Assembly (NCBI GenBank): GCA_044222225.1
Contig: JBGANR010000030.1
Coordinates: forward strand, 1-47,969
Source: JBGANR01 sp044222225
Lineage (GTDB): Bacteria; Actinomycetota; Actinomycetes; Mycobacteriales; Mycobacteriaceae
Length of the DNA stretch: 47,969 nucleotides
Direction of reading: 5' to 3'
Position numbers and translations under genes: made by a program. Below, piece by piece: positions 1-8,163 of this stretch (its first letter is position 1; each line of letters begins with the position of its first letter). Under the pieces are notes generated by a model. It did no database searches, had not been told where the DNA came from, and saw only the letters and a list, made by a program, of their open reading frames with translations.

Positions 1-601
1 CAATCCGACGACGCGCTCGATCGTACCCACAACTCCGCGACCACCGGCCGTCCGAGTCGTCGATCGACACCACGGATCCGCCGCGCGGGACGTTCAGCCC
101 GGCGCGTCCAGCAACCCCCGAAGGCGATACGCTCGAACGTCAGCGGGCATCCGGTCCTTATGCGCCTCGATCCGCTCCCTGTCCTTGGAAGGTTCCCGGC
201 CATATGAGACTGCCAGTGCTCGCGGCGACCGCCGCCACACCCTTGACGAGCTGCTTTCCCGGCGTCTCGATTTGGGTTTCCGGGATCACGATCACACCGA
301 TCGGCTTCACCTTCTGCGTCATCGCTAGCATGACCGATCCCGGAATCAGGTTCCAGCCATCGGCAACCATCGAAATCGGGGCGGATCTCGCCGAGATCGG
401 GGGCGGCACGTCGGCGTCACGACGGCAATCCATGACCACGTTCTTATGCGAGACGGACCTCTCCACGATCGGCGTGGACGAGCCATTGAAACTCAGTCTC
501 TTCGAAGCAAACGGCCCATGTTCGGAGCGCCAACTGCTGCAGACTTTCGTCATCGAGAAGTAGCGCGACAAATCAGCAGCCGGCATCGGCACGACTTACG
601 A
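1..601. other. Left-edge segment without a recognisable gene
   Basis: I see no protein family in this stretch. Open frames exist on both strands (158-592 minus, 204-563 plus) and overlap each other almost completely. Base composition is visibly lower in GC than the neighbouring acyl-CoA dehydrogenase gene. On the minus strand around 1-115 a short frame reading LNVPRGGSVVSIDDSDGRW runs off the window edge and looks coding-like, but it is too short to identify. The segment could be the end of a decayed or transferred gene. Confidence 0.4.
158..592 (-). CDS. Hypothetical protein, doubtful
   Basis: An open frame of 144 codons that I do not recognise. Codon third positions in its second half are mostly G or C, as expected for a real gene on this strand. 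The stretch KPIGVIVIPETQIETPGKQL has no rare-residue artefacts. The first half (many Ser, Arg and Trp) looks less natural, so an internal start is possible. No signal peptide, membrane segment or clear Shine-Dalgarno sequence is evident. A plus-strand frame at 204-563 competes for the same DNA. It lies 9 nt beyond the stop of the acyl-CoA dehydrogenase gene on the same strand and could be its downstream neighbour, or a remnant. Confidence 0.25.
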   Translation of the reverse strand: MPMPAADLSRYFSMTKVCSSWRSEHGPFASKRLSFNGSSTPIVERSVSHKNVVMDCRRDADVPPPISARSAPISMVADGWNLIPGSVMLAMTQKVKPIGVIVIPETQIETPGKQLVKGVAAVAASTGSLIWPGTFQGQGADRGA

Positions 602-1810
602 TCACACCGCGTAGCTCCGCAACACCCCCCGGGCGATGATGGTCTTCTGGATCTCGCTCGTCCCCTCACCGATCAACAGGAACGGCGCATCCCGCATCAG
701 CCGCTCGATCTCATACTCCTTCGAGTAGCCGTATCCGCCGTGGATGCGGAAGCTGTCCTGCGTCACCTCGGCGCAGTATTCGCTGGCCAGATACTTCGCC
801 ATGCCGGCGGCGACGTCGTTGCGCTCGCCGGAATCCTTGAGCCGGGCGGCGTTCACCATCATGAGGTGCGCAGCCTCCACCTTCGTCGCCATCTCGGCCA
901 GCTTGAACGCGATCGCCTGGTGCTGCGCGATCGGCTTGCCGAACGTCGTGCGCTGCTGCGCATACCGAGCACCCAACTCGAACGCCCGCTGCGCGATGCC
1001 GCAGGCCCGGGCCGAGACGTTGACGCGTCCGACCTCGACGCCGTCCATCATCTGCCGGAAGCCGCGCCCCGGGACGCCGCCGAGAACGTCCGACGCCTCG
1101 GCGCGATAGCCGTCGAACACGAGCTCCGTGGTGTCGATTCCCTTATACCCGAGCTTGTCGATCTTCCCCGGAATGGTGACACCGGGGACGACCTCGCCGA
1201 ATCCCGCCGGCTTCTCGACGAGGAACGCCGTGAGGTTCTCGTGCGGCTTGGCCGCGCCTTCATCCGTCCGCACCAGTGCGGCGACGAGCGTCGAACTGCC
1301 GCCGTTGGTCAGCCACATCTTCGCACCGTCGATACGATATCCACCATCGGACTCCCGACGCGCCCGCGTGCGGATCGCGGCGACGTCCGAACCCAACCCC
1401 GGCTCGGACATCGAGAACGCACCGCGCACCTCGCCGGTCGCCATCCGCGGCAGATAGTGCTGCTTCTGCTCGGGCGTGCCGTGCTGGCGGATCATGTACG
1501 CGACGATGAAATGCGTGTTGATGACGCCGGAGATGCTCATCCAGCCGCGCGCCAATTCCTCGACGCACAGCGCATAGGTGAGCAGCGACTCGCCCAGCCC
1601 GCCATACTCCTCCGGAATCATGAGGCCGAACAGCCCCATCTCCTTCATTTGCTCGACAATCGCCGTCGGATATTCGTCGGCGTGCTCGAGACGCTGCGCA
1701 TTCGGAATGATCTCCTTGTCGACGAATGCGCGCACGCTCGCGACGATCTCCTGCTGGAACTCCGTCAGACCCGCCGTCTGCGCGAGCCGGCTTTTCGACG
1801 CACCACTCAT
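602..1810 (-). CDS. Acyl-CoA dehydrogenase
   Basis: Flavoenzyme (402 aa) that introduces the alpha,beta double bond into an acyl-CoA and passes electrons to ETF. Visible family signatures are FSMSEPGLGSDVAAIRTRA in the middle domain (FAD and substrate contacts), FRIHGGYGYSKEYEIERLMRDA near the C-terminus, and the catalytic-base region IGEGTSEIQ with Glu382 as the likely base. Length is normal for the family. The ATG at 1810 was chosen because it overlaps the stop of the upstream CoA-transferase gene as ATGA, implying translational coupling; the frame remains open further upstream, but only as antisense-like sequence inside the transferase gene. It is the last gene of a leftward lyase, CoA-transferase, dehydrogenase operon. 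Acyl-CoA dehydrogenases also occur in known itaconate gene sets. The substrate cannot be read from the sequence; methylsuccinyl-CoA or glutaryl-CoA type substrates are guesses. Confidence 0.95.
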   Translation of the reverse strand: MSGASKSRLAQTAGLTEFQQEIVASVRAFVDKEIIPNAQRLEHADEYPTAIVEQMKEMGLFGLMIPEEYGGLGESLLTYALCVEELARGWMSISGVINTHFIVAYMIRQHGTPEQKQHYLPRMATGEVRGAFSMSEPGLGSDVAAIRTRARRESDGGYRIDGAKMWLTNGGSSTLVAALVRTDEGAAKPHENLTAFLVEKPAGFGEVVPGVTIPGKIDKLGYKGIDTTELVFDGYRAEASDVLGGVPGRGFRQMMDGVEVGRVNVSARACGIAQRAFELGARYAQQRTTFGKPIAQHQAIAFKLAEMATKVEAAHLMMVNAARLKDSGERNDVAAGMAKYLASEYCAEVTQDSFRIHGGYGYSKEYEIERLMRDAPFLLIGEGTSEIQKTIIARGVLRSYAV

Positions 1811-3078
1811 GACACTCCTCCAGTCACATCCCGGCGCGGCTGATCGGCCGCCGCCGTCTCGATGAACAAGCCGGGCCCGGCGACGGCCCCTGCCGCGGCC
1901 AGCGCCGCGATCTCGTCCGCCGACATGCCGAGCCGCTCGGCCAACAGCGCCGCGGAATCGTCGCCGAGCGTCGGCGCCGGCGTCGCGGGCGAACGCACGC
2001 CGTCGAACACCAGCGGCGACCCCGGCGCGAGGTACTCCCCCAGCCGCGGCTGATCCAGCGGCGTGAACAGGGGATTCTCGGTGACGATCGGGTGCGTCGC
2101 CAGCTCGGCGTACGTCCGGTAGCGCTCGCACAACACCGACGACGCGCCCATCGCCGCCTCGACCTCGGCGGCGCTGCGGCCGCGGAACCAGTCGGCGAAC
2201 AACCCCGTCAACACGTCCCGATGCCGGAACCGGACGCCCTCGTCGGTGAAGTCGACGTCGAGCGCCGCGCCGAGGGCCGTCACCGCCTCGGTGCGTCCGG
2301 TGACGGCCGCGAGGTCCCGGAAGTGCCGGTTCGTGAGGGCCACCACCATGAAGTCGACGCCGTCGGCACTGGTGAACACCGTGCCGTAGGTGCCGAACAC
2401 GTAGTTTCCGACGCGCGGCCGCACCCGGCCCGTCAGCTGCGCCTCCGACAGGAACCCGAGGGTGCCGGACAGCGCGAGGGCGACGTCCTCGAGCGGCAGC
2501 TCGATCCGCGCGCCGCGTCCGCTGCGTTCCCGCTCGCGCACGGCGGCCGTCACGGCGAGCGCCGCGTACAGCCCGCACATGATGTCCCACGCGGGCAGCT
2601 GCGAGTTGACGGGCGCGCCGTGCTCGACGGGGCCGGTGACCAGCGGAAGACCGATGCGGGCGTTAACGGTGTAGTCGACGGCGGGCGAACCGTCGGCCAG
2701 ACCGAGCACGAGCAGGTGGATGAGGTCGGGCCGATCGGCGACCAGCGCGTCGTAGCCCGACCAGCCGCGGCCGGCGTTCGTCACGAGGATCCCGGCGTCG
2801 GCGACGAGCCGGCGCACGACGTCCTGCCCGGCGGGCGAGCGCAGGTCGACGGCCAGCGACCGCTTGCCCTTGTTGAGCCCCGCCCAGAAGATGCTCTCGC
2901 CATCGTCCGTGACGGGCAGGCGGTGGTAGTCGGCGGCCCCGCCGATCGGATCGACGCGCACGACGTCGGCCCCCAGCTGCGCCAGCGTCATGCCGCACAG
3001 CGGGGACGCGACAAAACTGGACAGCTCGACGACGCGCACCCCCGACAGCGGGAAACCAGCCGCGCCCACGCTCAGCAC
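1807..3078 (-). CDS. Family III CoA-transferase (CaiB/BaiF type)
   Basis: Transfers CoA between carboxylic acids in the cytosol (423 aa). N-terminal LSGVRVVELSSFVASPLCGM and LGADVVRVDP are the CaiB/BaiF CoA-binding Rossmann signatures. NKGKRSLAVDL (about residues 69-79) and the conserved Asp165 in AWDIMCGLYAA, matching the catalytic aspartate of formyl-CoA transferase, are present. The GTG start at 3078 overlaps the end of the lyase gene by 7 nt (GTGCTGA). The 3' end overlaps the dehydrogenase ATG. Activation of a dicarboxylate using succinyl-CoA, as in itaconate or mesaconate CoA-transferases, is an inference from the adjacent CitE-type lyase. Other acids such as carnitine or bile-acid derivatives are also used by this family, so the substrate is open. 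Confidence 0.93.
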   Translation of the reverse strand: MLSVGAAGFPLSGVRVVELSSFVASPLCGMTLAQLGADVVRVDPIGGAADYHRLPVTDDGESIFWAGLNKGKRSLAVDLRSPAGQDVVRRLVADAGILVTNAGRGWSGYDALVADRPDLIHLLVLGLADGSPAVDYTVNARIGLPLVTGPVEHGAPVNSQLPAWDIMCGLYAALAVTAAVRERERSGRGARIELPLEDVALALSGTLGFLSEAQLTGRVRPRVGNYVFGTYGTVFTSADGVDFMVVALTNRHFRDLAAVTGRTEAVTALGAALDVDFTDEGVRFRHRDVLTGLFADWFRGRSAAEVEAAMGASSVLCERYRTYAELATHPIVTENPLFTPLDQPRLGEYLAPGSPLVFDGVRSPATPAPTLGDDSAALLAERLGMSADEIAALAAAGAVAGPGLFIETAAADQPRRDVTGGVS

Positions 3079-3914
3079 CCCCGCCCCCGACGGGCGAGGA
3101 TCCGCTCGGCCCGCACCAGCACCGGCCGGTCGACCATCTCACCGTCGAGGGTGAACACGCCGCCGTCGGCCGGCCGCCGCCCGATGGAGCGTGCGGAATC
3201 GACAGCCAGCACCCGCTCCGCCCAGGCGATCTCGGCGGGCGACGGCGCGAATCCCGCGTGCACCGTGGCCACCTGTCGCGGATGGATGCACAGCTTGCCC
3301 GTCATCCCGTGGTCGGTCGCGCGGGCGAGATCGGCGCGCAGCGCGTCCTCGTCGCCGACTGCCGTGGTGACGCCATCGACCGGACCGGCCAGACCGGCCG
3401 CCGCCGAGGCGAACGCGAGATCGGCCCGCGCGCGGTCGATGAGCGGCGAGGTATCGGGATCGACGCCGAGTTCGGCGGCCAGATCGATGGCTCCCAGCGC
3501 GAGCCGGACGACGCCGGGGAAGACCGCGATCTCGTCCGCGGCCCGCACACCGGCGGCCGTCTCGACGAGGGCGACGACCGGCACACCGCGGGAGCCGAGC
3601 GCGGCGGCCAGCCCGGCCAGCGCCATGGGCGTCGCCTTGGGCAGCATCAGCGCCGCGCCGGTGCCGGCGAGCGCCGCGATGTCGGCCGCGCACCACGCGG
3701 TGTCGGGGGCGTTGATCCGCACGACGACGTCGCCACGAGCCGGCCAGGCGACGACGGCCGCCCGCGCGGCGTCCTTGTCTCCCGGCGCGACGGCGTCCTC
3801 GAGGTCGACGATCACGACGTCGGCACCCGCGGCGGCGGCCTTGTCGAAACGGTCGGGCCGGTCACCCGGTACGAACAGCCACGACGTCGCTTCGGCGAGC
3901 GTCTTCGGATTCAT
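3072..3914 (-). CDS. CitE-like lyase (HpcH/HpaI aldolase superfamily), citramalyl-/malyl-CoA lyase-like
   Basis: Class II, Mg-dependent lyase of about 280 aa that cleaves or condenses beta-hydroxyacyl-CoA esters such as (S)-citramalyl-CoA to acetyl-CoA plus pyruvate. Family motifs are SWLFVPGDRPDRF (about 11-23), VDLEDAV with metal-ligand Glu39, VRIN (65-68), LVETAAG (Glu118), GAIDLAAELG (Asp144), and the C-terminal TGKLCIHPRQ and DGEMVDRPV segments. I chose the ATG at 3914 because GGGAG lies 6 nt upstream and the protein then starts as relatives do; an ATG at 3938 in the same frame would add 8 residues. It is first in the leftward operon and diverges from the SDR gene across a shared promoter region. 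The MaoC hydratases nearby would supply its hydroxyacyl-CoA substrate. Confidence 0.9.
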   Translation of the reverse strand: MNPKTLAEATSWLFVPGDRPDRFDKAAAAGADVVIVDLEDAVAPGDKDAARAAVVAWPARGDVVVRINAPDTAWCAADIAALAGTGAALMLPKATPMALAGLAAALGSRGVPVVALVETAAGVRAADEIAVFPGVVRLALGAIDLAAELGVDPDTSPLIDRARADLAFASAAAGLAGPVDGVTTAVGDEDALRADLARATDHGMTGKLCIHPRQVATVHAGFAPSPAEIAWAERVLAVDSARSIGRRPADGGVFTLDGEMVDRPVLVRAERILARRGRGC

Positions 3915-3982
3915 CTGGCTCCCAACGTCGCGGGACATGTCCTGGCGAGCCAGGGCGCCGTCGACATCGACGTCCTCCGCCT

Positions 3983-3998
3983 TGTAAAGTTTTATACA
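3983..3998. promoter_or_regulatory. Inverted repeat TGTA-N8-TACA in the divergent lyase/SDR promoter
   Basis: TGTAAAGTTTTATACA forms an imperfect 16-nt dyad (outer six bases match 5 of 6) in the only A+T-rich patch of the intergenic region between the CitE-like gene (minus) and the SDR gene (plus). GntR-family FCD regulators often bind short dyads of this kind, and one is encoded at 7362-8069. That assignment is inference. Confidence 0.45.
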
Positions 3999-4051
3999 TC
4001 AAACTTCTCCACGTCGAACACCGGCGTCCCACCGACCGAAGGACTCGCACC

Positions 4052-4795
4052 GTGACCGACCTTCTCACCGGACGGACCGCCGTCGTCACCGGCGGCGCCC
4101 AGGGCATCGGCCTGGCGATCGCTCGCACCCTCGTCGGCGCCGGCGCTCGCGTCGTGCTCGGCGACATCAACCCCGAGACCGGGGCCGCGGCCGTCGCGGA
4201 GCTCGGCGGCCCCGGGAAGGCACGCTTCGTGGCCTGCGACGTCCGCGACTTCACGCAGGTCACCGCACTCGTCGACGACGCGGTGGCGGGCTTCGGCTCG
4301 CTGGACGTGATGGTCAACAACGCGGGCGTCACCCGCGACGGGACGATGCGACGCATGTCCGAGCAGGACTTCGACGACGTCATCGGCATCCACCTCAAGG
4401 GCACGTGGAACGGCACCCGGGCGGCGGCGGCCGTCATGCGCGAGCAGGGCTCCGGCTCGATCGTCAACGTCTCGTCGATCTCCGGGAAGGTCGGCAACAT
4501 CGGCCAGACCAACTACTCGGCCGCCAAGGCGGGCATCATCGGGCTCACCAAGGCCGCCGCCAAGGAGGTCGCCTTCACCGGCGTCCGCGTCAACGCCGTC
4601 CAACCCGGCCTCATCCGCACGGCGATGACCGAGGCCATGCCGCAGCGCATCTGGGACGCCAAGCTGGCCGAGATCCCCATGAACCGCGCCGGCGAACCCG
4701 AGGAGGTGGCGAACGTCGTGCTCTTCCTGGCCTCCGATCTGTCCAGCTACATGACGGGCACCGTCCTGGAGATCACCGGCGGGCGGTTCATGTGA
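4052..4795 (+). CDS. SDR-family 3-oxoacyl reductase / 3-hydroxyacyl-CoA dehydrogenase (FabG-like)
   Basis: Classical short-chain dehydrogenase of 247 aa. It has the cofactor loop TGGAQGIG (13-20), VNNAG (89-93), a catalytic Ser around 142-144, YSAAK with Tyr155 and Lys159, and the PG-x-I-x-T segment after the active site. LGDIN after beta-2 ends in Asp, which favours NAD(H) over NADP(H). The start is GTG at 4052 with GGA upstream. The ATGTGA at its end contains the GTG start of the hydratase gene, so the two are translationally coupled. With the hydratase and thiolase it makes a beta-oxidation trio, so 3-hydroxyacyl-CoA oxidation is the most likely role; fatty-acid or polyester synthesis is the alternative. 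Confidence 0.93.
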   Translation: MTDLLTGRTAVVTGGAQGIGLAIARTLVGAGARVVLGDINPETGAAAVAELGGPGKARFVACDVRDFTQVTALVDDAVAGFGSLDVMVNNAGVTRDGTMRRMSEQDFDDVIGIHLKGTWNGTRAAAAVMREQGSGSIVNVSSISGKVGNIGQTNYSAAKAGIIGLTKAAAKEVAFTGVRVNAVQPGLIRTAMTEAMPQRIWDAKLAEIPMNRAGEPEEVANVVLFLASDLSSYMTGTVLEITGGRFM

Positions 4796-5706
4796 ACGCG
4801 GCGCACCCCGCAGCCGGCGCGGCGCCGGCGGCCTTCGCCGCCGTCGTCGAATCGTGGCGGCCGGCGCCGCAGGTCACCGAGGACGTCCTCGGCGCCTGGC
4901 CCGCACGCGCCCTCGGCGCGCTGCTCGACGCCCCCGCCCCCGCCCCGGGCCCCGGCGACCCGCTGCCGCCGTTCTGGCACGAGGTCTACCTGCGCCCGGC
5001 GCCCGCACTCACCGATCTCGGCGACGACGGTCACCCCCGCCACGACGCCCTCGTCCCGGCCCTGCCCGAGCGGCGCCGCATGTTCGGCGGCGGACGGCTG
5101 CGCGTCCACCGCCCGCTGCGCGTCGGCGATCGGGTGCGCAAGACCAGCTCGGTGACGTCCGCCCGCACTCGCGAGGGCTCGTCCGGCTGGCTGCTGCTGG
5201 TCACCGAGCGGCACGAGCTGACCGTCGACGGCGAGCTGCGGATCGCCGACGAGCGCGACATCGTCTACCGGCTGCCCGACGACGCGGCCCGCCCTGCACC
5301 CGGCGCCGGCCCGGCCCACAGCGCCACCGCGGAGTACCGCCCCGACGGCGAGACCGTACTGCGCATCCGGCCCGACGAGCGCACGTTGTTCCTGGTCAGC
5401 GCGCTGACGTACAACGCGCATCGCATCCACTACGACCGCCGGTACACCACCGAGGTCGAGGGCCACCCGGATCTCGTCGTCCACGGCCCGCTGCTCGCGC
5501 TCGCCGGCATGGAGGCGGCCCGCCGCGCCCTCGGCGGCGACGCCGACGCCGTCGACTACCGCCTCGTCCGGCCCGCCTACTGCGGCACCGAGATCGGCTT
5601 CGCCGCCACCGCCGACAGCCCCGGAACCGTCGCCGTCACCGGATACCACGCCGGCGGCGCCTGCCTGCGCCTGACGGCCACACGCTCTGAAAGGACAGCA
5701 CCGTGA
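4792..5706 (+). CDS. Double-hotdog acyl-CoA hydratase (MaoC/HTD2, mesaconyl-C4-CoA hydratase-like)
   Basis: A 304-aa protein with an N-terminal FAS1-like half (LPPFWHEVYL, RRRMFGGGRLRVHRPLRVGD at about 94-113) and a C-terminal hydratase half. The catalytic segment LTYNAHRIHYDRRY (about 206-218) keeps the N-x4-H spacing of R-hydratases, with Asn208 in place of the usual Asp and His213, followed by LVVHGPLLA. This layout is that of HTD2-like dehydratases and mesaconyl-C4-CoA hydratase; itaconyl-CoA hydratases are related. The GTG start at 4792 lies inside the SDR stop (ATGTGA), and its TGA overlaps the thiolase GTG. Next to a CitE-like lyase it may hydrate mesaconyl- or itaconyl-CoA. A general enoyl-CoA hydratase role remains possible. 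The N-terminal part is unusually rich in Ala and Pro. Confidence 0.85.
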   Translation: MNAAHPAAGAAPAAFAAVVESWRPAPQVTEDVLGAWPARALGALLDAPAPAPGPGDPLPPFWHEVYLRPAPALTDLGDDGHPRHDALVPALPERRRMFGGGRLRVHRPLRVGDRVRKTSSVTSARTREGSSGWLLLVTERHELTVDGELRIADERDIVYRLPDDAARPAPGAGPAHSATAEYRPDGETVLRIRPDERTLFLVSALTYNAHRIHYDRRYTTEVEGHPDLVVHGPLLALAGMEAARRALGGDADAVDYRLVRPAYCGTEIGFAATADSPGTVAVTGYHAGGACLRLTATRSERTAP

Positions 5707-6923
5707 TCGACGCCCTCATCTGCGAGCCCGTCCGCACCCCCGTCGGCCGCTACGGCGGCGTCTTCAAGGACGTCCCCGTCGCGACGCTCGCCGCGACCGC
5801 CGTCGCCGGCCTCGTCGCCCGCACCGGCATCACCTCGGCCGACGTCGACGACGTCGTCTTCGGTCAGGGCTACGCCAACGGCGAGGCCGCGGCCCTCGGC
5901 CGCATCGCCGCCCTCGACGCCGGCCTGGACGTCACCGTTCCCGGCATCCAGCTCGACCGCCGCTGCGGCTCCGGTCTGCAGGCCGTCGTCTACGCCGCGA
6001 TGCAGATCCAGACCGGCATGGCCGACCTCGTCATCGCCGGCGGCGCCGAATCCATGAGCCAGACCGAGTTCTATACGACCGGCGTGCGCTGGGGCGTCAC
6101 CGGAACCGGCGTCGAGCTGCACGACCGGCTGGCCAAGCCCCGCGTCAACTCCGGCGGCGTCCGCTTCCCCGTCCCGGGCGGCATGATCCAGACGGCCGAG
6201 AACCTGCGCGCCGAATACGACATCTCCCGCACCGAGCAGGACGAATACGCGCTGCGCTCGCACGAACGCGCCATCGCCGCCATCGACGGCGGCCTGTTCG
6301 ACGCCGAGACGATCCCCGTCGAGCTGCCCGCCGCCCGCAAGACCCCCGCCCGCCAGGTCACCGTCGACGAGCACCCCCGCCGCGGCCTGACCCTCGAGGC
6401 GCTCGCCAGGCTCCGCCCGATCCGCGGCAAGGCCGACCCCGACGCGACCGTCACCGCGGGCAACGCCTCCGGCCAGAACGACGCCGCGGCGGCCTGCATC
6501 GTCACCAACGCCGCCACGGCCGAGCGGCTCGGCCTGCGCCCGCTCGCCCGGCTGGTCACCTGGGGCCTGGCCGGCGTCGACCCCCGTCGCATGGGCATCG
6601 GCCCGGTCCCGGCCGTCGCCAAGGCCCTCGCCCGCACCGACCTGACGCTGGCCGACATCGACCTCATCGAGCTCAACGAGGCCTTCGCCGCCCAGGTGCT
6701 CGCCTGCACCCGCGAATGGGGCTTCACCGACGCCGATTTCGACCGCTTCAACGTCAACGGCTCCGGCATCTCCCTCGGCCACCCCATCGGTGCCACCGGC
6801 GGCCGCATCCTGGCGAACCTGCTGCGCGAGCTCGATCGCCGCGACGCCCGCTACGGCCTGGAGACCATGTGCATCGGCGGCGGCCAGGGCATCGCCGCCG
6901 TCTTCGAGAACGTCCGCGCATGA
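5703..6923 (+). CDS. Thiolase family acetyl-CoA acyltransferase
   Basis: Degradative-type thiolase of 406 aa. It cleaves 3-oxoacyl-CoA with CoA, or condenses two acyl-CoAs. The nucleophile Cys88 sits in LDRRCGSGLQAV; GGAESMS follows at about 110-116; NEAFAAQ, GHPIGATG (His360) and CIGGGQG (Cys390) complete the active site. The GTG start overlaps the preceding TGA and the stop overlaps the ATG of the next gene (ATGA), so SDR, hydratase, thiolase and SnoaL-like genes form one tightly coupled operon. It would perform the last step of a beta-oxidation-like route. Confidence 0.96.
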   Translation: MIDALICEPVRTPVGRYGGVFKDVPVATLAATAVAGLVARTGITSADVDDVVFGQGYANGEAAALGRIAALDAGLDVTVPGIQLDRRCGSGLQAVVYAAMQIQTGMADLVIAGGAESMSQTEFYTTGVRWGVTGTGVELHDRLAKPRVNSGGVRFPVPGGMIQTAENLRAEYDISRTEQDEYALRSHERAIAAIDGGLFDAETIPVELPAARKTPARQVTVDEHPRRGLTLEALARLRPIRGKADPDATVTAGNASGQNDAAAACIVTNAATAERLGLRPLARLVTWGLAGVDPRRMGIGPVPAVAKALARTDLTLADIDLIELNEAFAAQVLACTREWGFTDADFDRFNVNGSGISLGHPIGATGGRILANLLRELDRRDARYGLETMCIGGGQGIAAVFENVRA

Positions 6924-7411
6924 CCAGCGACGACGCACCCGCGGGCGCCGTGCCCGACGCCCTCCGGCGGCTCCTCGACCGGCAGGAGATCCACGATCTG
7001 CTCTGCCGCTACGCGCGCGGCTGCGACCGGGGCGACTGGGAGCTCGTGCGCAGCACCTACCACCCCGATGCCGAGGACGACCACGTGAGCTTCCGCGGCG
7101 GCGTCGACGACCTCATCGTCTGGCTCACCGCCCGGTTCGCCGACGTCGACAACTCGGTCCACCTCCTCGGCAACCAGCTCGTCGAACCGACCGGCCCCGA
7201 CACCGCCTTCGTCGAGACGTACTTCATCAGCTCGCGGGTCGTGTCCGGATCCCGCCTGCGCCAGTCCTGGGGCCGCTATCTCGACCACGTCGAACGCCGC
7301 GACGGCGAATGGCGCATCGCCCGCCGCAGAGTCGTCCTCGAGACGTCGTTCACGACCGACGTCAGTCCTTGTCCTCCGACCACACACCCAGCCCCTCGAG
7401 CGTCGCGATGA
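6920..7411 (+). CDS. SnoaL-like / nuclear transport factor 2-like protein
   Basis: Small alpha+beta-barrel protein of 163 aa. RQEIHDLLCRYARGCDRGDW and TYHPDAEDDH near the N-terminus are the hallmark opening of the SnoaL_4-type fold, which includes ring-hydroxylating dioxygenase beta-subunit-like proteins, isomerases and dehydratases; VERRDGEWRIARRRVVLET is the usual closing strand pair. The ATG overlaps the thiolase stop (ATGA). The last 50 nt overlap the 3' end of the convergent gntR gene, and the corresponding C-terminal tail (PPTTHPAPRASR) looks unstructured. The reaction cannot be deduced; a lyase or isomerase step in the same pathway is likely from the operon. Confidence 0.85.
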   Translation: MTSDDAPAGAVPDALRRLLDRQEIHDLLCRYARGCDRGDWELVRSTYHPDAEDDHVSFRGGVDDLIVWLTARFADVDNSVHLLGNQLVEPTGPDTAFVETYFISSRVVSGSRLRQSWGRYLDHVERRDGEWRIARRRVVLETSFTTDVSPCPPTTHPAPRASR

Positions 7412-8069
7412 GCGGATCGGCGCCCGAGAGCAGGTGGTGGCGCATCAGCTCGCCGGCCTCCTGGCCGCGGCGCTTCTGCAGCGCCGCCAGGATCGCCGGA
7501 TGATCGCGCACGGTCTCGTCGAGATGCCCCTCGATCTCGCTGTAGAACCGGTTGGGCAGCTGCCGGACGATGCCGCCGAGCAGCAGCGTCAGCCGCCGCG
7601 AGCCCGAGGCCAGATTGATCGCCTTGTGGAACCGGTGGCCCAGCGCGTCGATGTGTTCGCGGTCGCGCCCCGCGCGCACGGCCTCGTCGTGCTCGGCGAC
7701 GAGACGCGCGAGCTCATCGAGCTGGGCGTCGGACATGTTCCGCGCGGCACGCTCGGTGAGCTCGGCGGCGAGGGTGGCCTGCACCCAGAACAGGTCGCGG
7801 ACGTCGTCGCGGGTGAAGCTCGACACCATGAACCCGCGGCGCGGAACGAGCTCGATGAAGCCCTCGCTCCGCAGCAGCAGCAGGCCCTCCCGGACCGGCG
7901 TGTTGCTGATCCCGATGGCCTCCGCGAGCGGCTCGGTCCGGATGAACTCGCCGGGCATGAGCTGTCCGGACACGATGAGTTCCCGGATGTTCCCGGCGAC
8001 GTCCTCGGACAGCCGTTGCGTCTTCAGCTTCACTCCGCGGCCGAATTTCGCTGGAGTGGCCTCTCTCAC
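7362..8069 (-). CDS. GntR-family transcriptional regulator, FCD (FadR/VanR) subfamily
   Basis: A 235-aa regulator. The winged helix covers about residues 20-90 (GEFIRTEPLAEAIGISNTPV, then the recognition-helix end and LVPRRGFMVSSFTRDD), followed by an all-helical FCD ligand domain with AGRDREHIDALGHRFHKAI, where metal- or acid-binding Asp and His are usual. Members sense carboxylic acids or acyl-CoAs and repress catabolic operons. The GTG start at 8069 has GGGAAGGGAC about 9 nt upstream. It lies between the coupled catabolic operon and two transporters, so it is the natural candidate regulator of this island. The 3' end overlaps the convergent SnoaL-like gene by 50 nt. Confidence 0.92.
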   Translation of the reverse strand: MREATPAKFGRGVKLKTQRLSEDVAGNIRELIVSGQLMPGEFIRTEPLAEAIGISNTPVREGLLLLRSEGFIELVPRRGFMVSSFTRDDVRDLFWVQATLAAELTERAARNMSDAQLDELARLVAEHDEAVRAGRDREHIDALGHRFHKAINLASGSRRLTLLLGGIVRQLPNRFYSEIEGHLDETVRDHPAILAALQKRRGQEAGELMRHHLLSGADPLIATLEGLGVWSEDKD

Positions 8070-8163
8070 AACAAAACCGTCCCTTCCCTAGGCGGATGAC
8101 GCCGGCGCGGCGAGCGCAGACAACGGCGACCGATGACGGTGCGCCGAAACAGAAAACCCCATT

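Noticed and set aside
1811..2590. N-terminal extension of the acyl-CoA dehydrogenase frame up to 2590
   Set aside because: The extension lies inside the CoA-transferase gene in another frame and is Arg/Gly-rich; ATGA coupling at 1807-1810 fixes the start.
2092..3987. A 631-codon plus-strand frame over the CoA-transferase and lyase genes
   Set aside because: Shadow of minus-strand genes that have full family motifs; composition is biased (Arg, Gly, Val, Asp) and it has no start context.
5577..6938. A 453-codon minus-strand frame opposite the thiolase
   Set aside because: Gly/Asp/Val repeats typical of the complement of a GC-rich gene; the thiolase has every catalytic motif.
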